Of a stretch of DNA of 38,151 nucleotides, positions 32,873 through 38,151 are shown piece by piece. How positions within the stretch are numbered: position 1 is the stretch's first letter; every line of letters starts with the position of its first letter. The notes below the pieces were generated by a model that had not been told where the DNA came from, did not search any database, and worked only from the letters and a program-made list of their open reading frames with translations. The DNA lies in contig JAJXZS010000030.1 in assembly GCA_021779955.1 (NCBI GenBank), positions 1 to 38,151 on the forward strand. Reading direction: 5' to 3'. Made by a program: the position numbers and the translations under genes. This DNA is from Chloroflexota bacterium (GTDB lineage: Bacteria; Chloroflexota; Anaerolineae; Anaerolineales; Anaerolineaceae).

Positions 32873-33036
32873 TGGCTGAGCGCCGTAGTACACCACCTTC
32901 CAGACTTCTTTTTATTTTAAGAAATCGGGAATTTATTCGCTCCCTGTAGCTGTTATATATTGCGCGCACGCCTTTTTGGGTAACAGCACTTGCGCTACCC
33001 CTCTTCCAGGCCTAAACGAAAGAAATTTAGCTTAAC

Positions 33037-33065
33037 AAAAAAGGCACGGCGCAAAGCCGTGCCTT
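33037..33065 (-). terminator. Intrinsic terminator of the LCP gene
   Basis: Perfect 10-bp stem (33041-33050 with 33056-33065), 5-nt loop, and TTTT on the minus strand 18 nt after the LCP stop. The ~160 nt between here and the upstream plus-strand gene hold no ORF, only AT-rich sequence. Confidence 0.85.
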
Positions 33066-33082
33066 CTGCATTCGCAGGTTGC

Positions 33083-34516
33083 TTAATTCATGGGGTTACT
33101 GTTCGCCCAATCATACCCAACGTACACCGTAATATCCGTGGTGCTCGCTGTATCCAGCTTTCGCATGATGCGTGTGGTGGGCACCTGCATCAACTTTGCA
33201 AGATACGCCATGGTATATGGCTTGTCGGTGTGCAGCACGATCGTCGTATACTCGAAGTTTTCGTTGGCATTTGCGGTATTGGTGATGTTCAACCCCTGAC
33301 CCTTCAGGTAAGTTCCAGTCGTATCGGCCAACCCGCCGGTTGTGGTCAGGTTGAGCACCTCGATGCTGGCATTCTCGCTCTTCGCCAGGGTCAGTGCATC
33401 ACTCGTCCCCATGGCCAGCGGCGCGGCTGCGGTACCGTTATCCACGAACAACCTGTCGCGTACTGCCCGGATCTGATCCGGGATGGGGCGCAGCACCTGC
33501 AGACCGTCGACCAAATCCTCCGTGACCATCGAAGGGTCGATCGAGACCATGGTGATATTTTCCCGCGGCCACCCCAACACCAATGAGGCCAATTGAATCG
33601 TCTGGCTCAACGAGAGATTGGTTTGAATTCCGTTCGAGATCGAATTGTAGATGGTCGGGGCATTGGCGATCAGGTTCGGCAGCATGTTGAACTCGAGAAT
33701 GCGGTCGCGAATCGCCATGATCACCTGCAATTGACGGTTCCCGCGGTCGAAATCCGAACCGGCTGTCGCGCGGGTACGCGCGTAAGCCAGGGCATACGAC
33801 CCATCCAGGGTGACCACACCCGGCCCAACCCACTGCGGTTCCCTTGGGCCCATGGGATCGAGCAGGATCTTTTCAGGAATATCCAATTTGACGCCCTTGA
33901 TCGCGTCGATCAAAGTGACAAACGAATTCAAATCCACCTGGGCGTAATACTTGATGGGCACTCCCAGGAATTGCTCAACGGTCTTCATCGCCAGGCCTGG
34001 TCCGCCGCCGGGCAATTTATCGGCATCACCGAAGAAGTACGCCATATTAATTTTGCTGTAGTTGTAGCCCGGAATATTTACCCACAAATCCCGCCGTATC
34101 GAAAGCACGCCAACGGTCTTTGAAAGCGGATCGATGCTCACCAGGATCATCGTGTCTGTCTTTGGAGGGCCGGGTAAAGTAACTTCGCGCTCAGTCGAGT
34201 AGTCAAGGCCCATCAGTAAAATATTGATTCGGCTGTTGCCGTCCCATGCGTCGACAGCGGCTGGAGCATCGCCCGGCAAATTCGCCTGTGGGGTCGTACC
34301 TGGAGCGGCGATATTGCCTGAAGAATCCACCGGAGCACCAGGCAAACTCGTTAGTGACCAGCCTTTGATGAAGTTAAGCACAAAATTGCCGGCGACGAAT
34401 GCCAATGCAATTCCCACAACTGCAAACGCGATCAAGAGACCCTTGGTCAGGGAATCGAGTTTAGCTTTCTTCTTCCGGGGCGGGCGCGCCATTTTTTGAT
34501 TGTTGTAGCTGGACAT
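33083..34516 (-). CDS. LytR-CpsA-Psr (LCP) family protein with LytR_C domain
   Basis: 477 aa: cytoplasmic basic start, one membrane helix (about 25-48), an LCP domain (about 95-300) and a C-terminal LytR_C domain (about 385-470). LCP landmarks are canonical: RINILLMGLDY, KTDTMILVSIDP, SIRRDLWVNIPGYNYSKIN, YARTRATAGSDFDRGNRQ with the arginines that hold the pyrophosphate donor. It would transfer a polyprenyl-linked polymer to peptidoglycan or to surface proteins. It has its own extended -10 promoter and terminator. VanW and a Trm112-like protein are encoded upstream on the same strand. Confidence 0.93.
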   Translation of the reverse strand: MSSYNNQKMARPPRKKKAKLDSLTKGLLIAFAVVGIALAFVAGNFVLNFIKGWSLTSLPGAPVDSSGNIAAPGTTPQANLPGDAPAAVDAWDGNSRINILLMGLDYSTEREVTLPGPPKTDTMILVSIDPLSKTVGVLSIRRDLWVNIPGYNYSKINMAYFFGDADKLPGGGPGLAMKTVEQFLGVPIKYYAQVDLNSFVTLIDAIKGVKLDIPEKILLDPMGPREPQWVGPGVVTLDGSYALAYARTRATAGSDFDRGNRQLQVIMAIRDRILEFNMLPNLIANAPTIYNSISNGIQTNLSLSQTIQLASLVLGWPRENITMVSIDPSMVTEDLVDGLQVLRPIPDQIRAVRDRLFVDNGTAAAPLAMGTSDALTLAKSENASIEVLNLTTTGGLADTTGTYLKGQGLNITNTANANENFEYTTIVLHTDKPYTMAYLAKLMQVPTTRIMRKLDTASTTDITVYVGYDWANSNPMN

Positions 34517-34593
34517 AATAGTTGATTACCGTCTCTTCTTGCAGAATTGTCTACCCGCTTCGTGTTGCAAGAATAATTCCATTCCGTGGCTGG

Positions 34594-34602
34594 ATTATAT
34601 CA
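34594..34602 (-). promoter_or_regulatory. Extended -10 promoter of the LytR-type LCP gene
   Basis: Minus strand TGA-TATAAT (hexamer 34594-34599), 77 nt upstream of ATG 34516. Confidence 0.5.
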
Positions 34603-34615
34603 TCGGAATTTGTGC

Positions 34616-34840
34616 TCAACCTTCAGGCCTGGGCGGGGGCACCGGAAGGTCGATTTCAGCCATGGCGTGCCATTTGTCGCCCTCATCGATCAGCATCACC
34701 GGAATGTCCTCGACGATCGGATATTTGCGGCCGCAGTCCTGGCAAACCAGCCATGTCTCTTTGACCAACGCCAGTTTTCCCCCCTTATCGTGCACGCATA
34801 CGGGGCAACGCAAGATTTCAAGCAGATCAGCCTTTACCAT
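34616..34840 (-). CDS. Trm112/UPF0434 family zinc protein
   Basis: 74-aa protein starting MVKADLLEILRCPVC, with zinc ligands CPVC and CQDC and the GRKYPIVEDIPVMLIDE finish of the YcaR/Trm112 family. Bacterial members have no firm function; eukaryotic Trm112 activates methyltransferases. I start at ATG 34840, preceded by GGAGAA; the frame extends upstream to 34981 but overlaps the end of vanW with no conservation. It ends in a Pro-rich tail (PVPPPRPEG). Confidence 0.88.
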   Translation of the reverse strand: MVKADLLEILRCPVCVHDKGGKLALVKETWLVCQDCGRKYPIVEDIPVMLIDEGDKWHAMAEIDLPVPPPRPEG

Positions 34841-34907
34841 AAATTCTCCGGGTGAATCCAGATTCTTGGACAATTTTACCACCGACGCCTTTGCAGGCTC
34901 TTGGTGG

Positions 34908-36767
34908 CTAGTTGCCTGAAGGGGTTGGAGTGGGTATTTCGGTGCCCGGGCCGTACTCATACTTGTCTCCCCAGGCTTCATAATGGGTCTTGTAAGTATC
35001 TTCGTAGAGCACCTCGCCGCCGCGCGTCACCGTTCGGGTGATGGACACATCTGCGCCTTCGACTGCCCAATCCACCTGCTTGATCGTTCCTTGCGGCAAG
35101 TCGGGATTCTCATGGTAAACCGGATCGGGGGGTTTCGTGATGTTCTGCAGCCCTGTCGTATCCCAATCGACCGTGCGCCCATCGCTGGTGGAGTAGAACT
35201 TCCAGGTGAGCGTGTAATTCTTGGTGCTCACGTAGGTTTCCATCAACAGCCAGTAAGGCGTATCGTTGGTGAACTTGAAATCGACCAGCGGGACGAACAC
35301 GGTAGCGTCAAGGCCCGCCAGGTCGGCATTGTGGCCGGATGCGGTCTGTTCATAATAGGTCACGCGGTAAGCATGGGCGTGTCTCTCGACGATGGGATAT
35401 CCGCCAAAGAACACGGTGCGGAAAAGCGCAGTGCTCACCTGGCACACCCCGCCGCCAACACCCTTGATCGTCTGGTCGCCCAGGATGATCAAGGCCTCCG
35501 AGTAACCATTATCCAGGCTGATGTTACCGAGCACGTCCGACATCGAAAGCGTGGCTCCAGGCGCCAACATCAGGCCGTGGAATCTTGAAGAAGCTGTGAC
35601 GATATTCTGCACGCGATCTTTCGAAGATCCGCGGAAATATGTCGTGTAAGAAGATACCAACTCGGTGATTCCCAGGTCTGCGCCATTGGCATTGTCCATG
35701 ACCTGAGGATTTGTCGTGGCGAATACCAGGTTTGCCGAATGATTCCCCGCTCCGATGGCCTGATCGATCGCTCCCAGGCTGGCATTGATATCCAGCGTCC
35801 GGCCGATCACAGCGTTTTGGATCACTTCGAGCAGGCGGGTCTCGTCGTTGAAGATGAAACGGGCGTTTTCGGGTGCCTGGTCGGTTTCAGACTCGATGCT
35901 GGTCAAATAAGCGTGGAAGAGCGTCTTGTTGATCGTTACTTTGTAATTCGCTCCGCTTCCGTTCTCAACCTTCTCGAAGCTGAGCATCTGTGCCAGGGTG
36001 GCCGGGTCCAATTGCCAAGCGGTCTTGTCTCCGCTAGCGCCTTCAGGCAGGGAAAGGGTGAAAGGCTGGCTCAGAATGGTGCGGGTCAGCTCGGCCTGCT
36101 GCGAGGCATCCATGATCACAGGCGCGCTCTCGGTGATCACAAGCGGCACCACGCCGTCTTGCAGCGTCGCGATCTGGGCCGTAATGGCTGCCAGAGATGC
36201 AGGAATATCCAGCACTCTGCCCGTTTGCCCCTGGTTCACGACCACATCCGACCCCTGGATGCTCAGACTTGCCTCGCGAATGGGCTGGTTGATCTCTTTC
36301 GCCAATCCTTCGAGGTAGGTGACGGCAATCTCCTGGTTGAAGATCAAAGAAGGCGAGGTGGCGATACCTTTGTTCACCGAGATCAACTGATTCGAAATCA
36401 GCGTGAACATCGAACCACCCCTGGCTGCCTTATACGCATTTTGCGCAGATTTCTCGGGGTCGAGGAAGAAACCCAGTTGCGCCGGGGAAACCAACCAGTT
36501 CTTCCCTCCATCTGTCAGGATGATCTTTCCCTGGTCGGGATAGGTGTAAGCCCTGGAAATCCGGTCCGTCGCCTGTGGAATGGACAGCCCGCTCAGATCC
36601 ACACCGCTCATCGAAACGCCCGGGAAGATGCGCCCCGCATAAACGATCTGCCCGCCCGCAAAAAGCAATATCGCGGCAGCCACAAAAATGGCAGCGCCGA
36701 CTGCTATGGAGGAAAACAGCACCCGAAAGAGGGATACCGGTTGGTTGTGGGGTCGAGTTTTAATCAT
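34908..36767 (-). CDS. VanW family protein with peptidoglycan-binding (YoaR) repeats
   Basis: 619 aa: short cytoplasmic start, membrane helix (about 17-45), two YoaR/PG_binding_4-like repeats (about 60-370; LVSPAQLGFFLDPEKSAQNAY, LDPATLAQMLSF), then the VanW domain (about 395-510; SRFHGLMLAPGATLSMSDVLGN, GGGVCQVSTALFRTVFFGGYPIVERHAHAYRV). A short beta tail follows without a G5 domain. VanW is linked to envelope and resistance functions but its reaction is unknown. ATG 36767 is preferred over codons upstream to 36953, because a TATAAT ends 7 nt before it. Divergent from the rrn operon. Confidence 0.88.
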   Translation of the reverse strand: MIKTRPHNQPVSLFRVLFSSIAVGAAIFVAAAILLFAGGQIVYAGRIFPGVSMSGVDLSGLSIPQATDRISRAYTYPDQGKIILTDGGKNWLVSPAQLGFFLDPEKSAQNAYKAARGGSMFTLISNQLISVNKGIATSPSLIFNQEIAVTYLEGLAKEINQPIREASLSIQGSDVVVNQGQTGRVLDIPASLAAITAQIATLQDGVVPLVITESAPVIMDASQQAELTRTILSQPFTLSLPEGASGDKTAWQLDPATLAQMLSFEKVENGSGANYKVTINKTLFHAYLTSIESETDQAPENARFIFNDETRLLEVIQNAVIGRTLDINASLGAIDQAIGAGNHSANLVFATTNPQVMDNANGADLGITELVSSYTTYFRGSSKDRVQNIVTASSRFHGLMLAPGATLSMSDVLGNISLDNGYSEALIILGDQTIKGVGGGVCQVSTALFRTVFFGGYPIVERHAHAYRVTYYEQTASGHNADLAGLDATVFVPLVDFKFTNDTPYWLLMETYVSTKNYTLTWKFYSTSDGRTVDWDTTGLQNITKPPDPVYHENPDLPQGTIKQVDWAVEGADVSITRTVTRGGEVLYEDTYKTHYEAWGDKYEYGPGTEIPTPTPSGN

Positions 36768-36774
36768 AAATTGG

Positions 36775-36804
36775 ATTATAGCACTCCGGTTAAAGGGTTG
36801 AAAA
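36775..36804 (-). promoter_or_regulatory. Leaderless promoter of the vanW-like gene
   Basis: Minus strand TATAAT (36775-36780), 7 nt before ATG, so the first transcribed base should be the A of the start codon. TTTTCA at 36799-36804 (18-nt spacer) is a weak -35. Confidence 0.5.
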
Positions 36805-36853
36805 GATCGTGCATGTATCCATCTGACGAAAAAAGTGCAAGGTTGGTTCCAGT

Positions 36854-36882
36854 TTTTAACCAATCTTGGAAATTGGTCAAAA
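36854..36882. repeat. Inverted repeat just upstream of the first rrn promoter
   Basis: Arms TTTTAACCAAT (36854-36864) and ATTGGTCAAAA (36872-36882), 10 of 11 paired, 7-nt centre. It ends 6 nt before the P1 -35 and lies between divergent vanW and rrn transcripts. A protein-binding site or UP-element-like region. Confidence 0.55.
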
Positions 36883-36888
36883 TTACCC

Positions 36889-36916
36889 TTGACAGACAAA
36901 TCGCGAGGTGTATAAT
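36889..36916 (+). promoter_or_regulatory. rrn promoter P1
   Basis: TTGACA (36889-36894), 16-nt spacer, TATAAT (36911-36916). The -10 is framed by the 6-bp inverted repeat CGAGGT (36904-36909) and ACCTCG (36920-36925). Confidence 0.8.
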
Positions 36917-36927
36917 CTGACCTCGTT

Positions 36928-36968
36928 GCGCAGTTGGAAGCGCATGATCTCACCCGAAAGGGTAGATC
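36928..36968 (+). other. Structured start of the P1 leader RNA
   Basis: GCGC-AGTTGGAA-GCGC (36928-36943) looks exactly like a tRNA D-arm. It is followed by a hairpin GATC-TC-ACCC-GAAA-GGGT-A-GATC (36946-36968) with a GNRA loop. No T-arm or acceptor stem follows, so it is not a tRNA. Confidence 0.5.
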
Positions 36969-36980
36969 CTTGAAAACCCA
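36965..36980 (+). promoter_or_regulatory. boxA-like element 1
   Basis: GATCCTTGAAAACCCA, aligning with the two other boxA-like copies in the leader; overlaps the 3' side of the GATC hairpin. Confidence 0.45.
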
Positions 36981-37006
36981 ATACCAGACTCCCGAAAAGC
37001 GATCCT

Positions 37007-37020
37007 GTGGACGAATCCAC
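37007..37020 (+). other. Small leader hairpin
   Basis: GTGGA-CGAA-TCCAC, 5-bp stem with a CGAA tetraloop, 12 nt before the leader terminator. Confidence 0.5.
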
Positions 37021-37031
37021 GAGAAGAGACT

Positions 37032-37067
37032 CGGTGTTTCCAGAAAGAGAAAACGCCGATTTTTTTT
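37032..37067 (+). terminator. Intrinsic terminator/attenuator between rrn P1 and P2
   Basis: 8-bp stem (37032-37039 with 37051-37058, one G-U), 11-nt loop, then eight T's (37060-37067). Unless antiterminated, P1 transcripts would end here after about 145 nt. Confidence 0.6.
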
Positions 37068-37081
37068 GGTGGAAATCGCCC

Positions 37082-37110
37082 TTGACAGGGGAAAAGGAGC
37101 GGGGTATCAT
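37082..37110 (+). promoter_or_regulatory. rrn promoter P2
   Basis: TTGACA (37082-37087), 17-nt spacer, TATCAT (37105-37110). Same CCTTGACAG context as P1 and P3. Confidence 0.8.
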
Positions 37111-37147
37111 ACAAGTCCAAATGCGTTGAAGATTTCGCTGTAGAGCA

Positions 37148-37163
37148 GATCTTATAACAACAA
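37148..37163 (+). promoter_or_regulatory. boxA-like element 2
   Basis: GATCTTATAACAACAA, about 38 nt after the P2 -10. Matches boxA-type NusB/S10 sites loosely. Confidence 0.45.
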
Positions 37164-37254
37164 AATACGCAGAAGGCTTGAGGACAACCCGCAAGCGATG
37201 AACCGGCCGAGGTGTTTTGAATGAAAGACACGTCGGCGATTTGTTCGAAACCCC

Positions 37255-37284
37255 TTGACAGTATCGGGGCGCTGCGAGTAAAAT
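37255..37284 (+). promoter_or_regulatory. rrn promoter P3
   Basis: TTGACA (37255-37260), 18-nt spacer, TAAAAT (37279-37284). Confidence 0.75.
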
Positions 37285-37304
37285 CTGGCCCTTGGAATAA
37301 GTCA

Positions 37305-37320
37305 GTACCTTAACAACTGA
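37305..37320 (+). promoter_or_regulatory. boxA-like element 3
   Basis: GTACCTTAACAACTGA, closest of the three to the classic CTTTAACAA boxA core; about 20 nt after the P3 -10. Confidence 0.55.
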
Positions 37321-37358
37321 ATAGTGATAGGAAGAAAACGATGCCCTGTCGTATTCAT

Positions 37359-37394
37359 GTAAGTCCAGATCCGTAACTTACACCAGAAATGGTG
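37359..37394 (+). other. Processing-type hairpins before mature 16S
   Basis: GTAAGT (37359-37364) pairs with ACTTAC (37376-37381), and CACCA-GAAA-TGGTG (37381-37394) follows just before the 16S start. One arm of the long RNase III stem should lie here, but its partner is beyond the window. Confidence 0.4.
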
Positions 37395-37399
37395 ATATT

Positions 37400-38151
<752 letters not shown>

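Noticed and set aside
32970-32998. GGGTA/TACCC hairpin as terminator of the membrane-protein pair
   Set aside because: Only 5 bp pair cleanly and no T-run follows.
35739-36920. 393-codon plus-strand ORF over the vanW gene
   Set aside because: Exact antisense of a conserved protein, no ribosome site or family; codon-bias shadow.
36768-36953. 62-residue N-terminal extension of the VanW protein
   Set aside because: It would run through the vanW -10 box and the rrn promoter region.
36920-36995. tRNA gene in the rrn leader
   Set aside because: Has a D-arm-like hairpin only; no T-arm, no matching acceptor ends.

Overview
The window looks like a stretch of an Anaerolineae-type Chloroflexi (Chloroflexota) chromosome, probably from an uncultured member. 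The partial 16S rRNA gene at the right end has a Chloroflexi-like V4 region and the EUB338-III-type variant of the 338 primer site. The protein content also fits: several envelope proteins with long Pro/Thr(/Arg)-rich tails, BTAD-AAA-TPR regulators, translin, and MacB-like exporters with a CARDB-type exported partner. No insertion sequence, phage gene, CRISPR array or tRNA was found.

Layout. 1-1389: the end of a nitrate/sulfonate/pyrimidine-precursor type ABC importer (substrate-binding protein plus ATPase). The first ~105 bases encode an unrelated AtuA-type C-terminal motif, so the left edge looks chimeric. 1386-4937 (minus): GAF-GAF histidine kinase, methyltransferase and DNA polymerase III delta'. 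5084-7468: sulfite-oxidase-fold enzyme, LysM envelope protein and lipoprotein. 7676-16673 (plus): a compact run of ssb, DUF3467, translin, a Cas4-like Fe-S nuclease encoded as two membrane-anchored halves, NAD kinase, B-box membrane protein, recN and a BTAD/AAA/TPR regulator. 16674-16808 holds a probable ~80-nt RNA. Then come mutS2 (minus), an AmmeMemoRadiSam-type radical SAM enzyme (plus), and a lytic transglycosylase-like protein and a degenerate LCP lipoprotein (both minus). 23798-23896 is a 32-residue membrane miniprotein gene with its own terminator. 23938-24648 is a HicB-like/DinB fusion. 24800-29425: Yip1 protein plus a MacB-like exporter with an exported CARDB/NEW3 protein. Then a deazaflavin-type reductase, a lone urocanase, two tandem paralogous membrane proteins, and on the minus strand a LytR-type LCP, a Trm112-like protein and a VanW protein. 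The window ends with an elaborate rrn leader and the first ~750 nt of 16S rRNA.

How it fits together. The ssb-recN block mixes DNA repair with nucleic-acid processing. Translin and the split Cas4-like nuclease are stop-start overlapped (ATGA) and probably co-translated. Envelope biogenesis is the other theme (two LCPs, VanW, transglycosylase, LysM). Promoters are unusually readable: many genes have a TGn-TATAAT or plain TATAAT box only 6-21 nt before the start codon, implying very short leaders or leaderless mRNAs. The rrn operon has three tandem TTGACA promoters, each followed by a boxA-like element, with an apparent intrinsic terminator between the first and second.

Most interesting: the split membrane-anchored Cas4-like nuclease next to translin, the three-module rrn leader with an internal terminator, the orphan small RNA at 16.7 kb, and the 32-aa membrane miniprotein.
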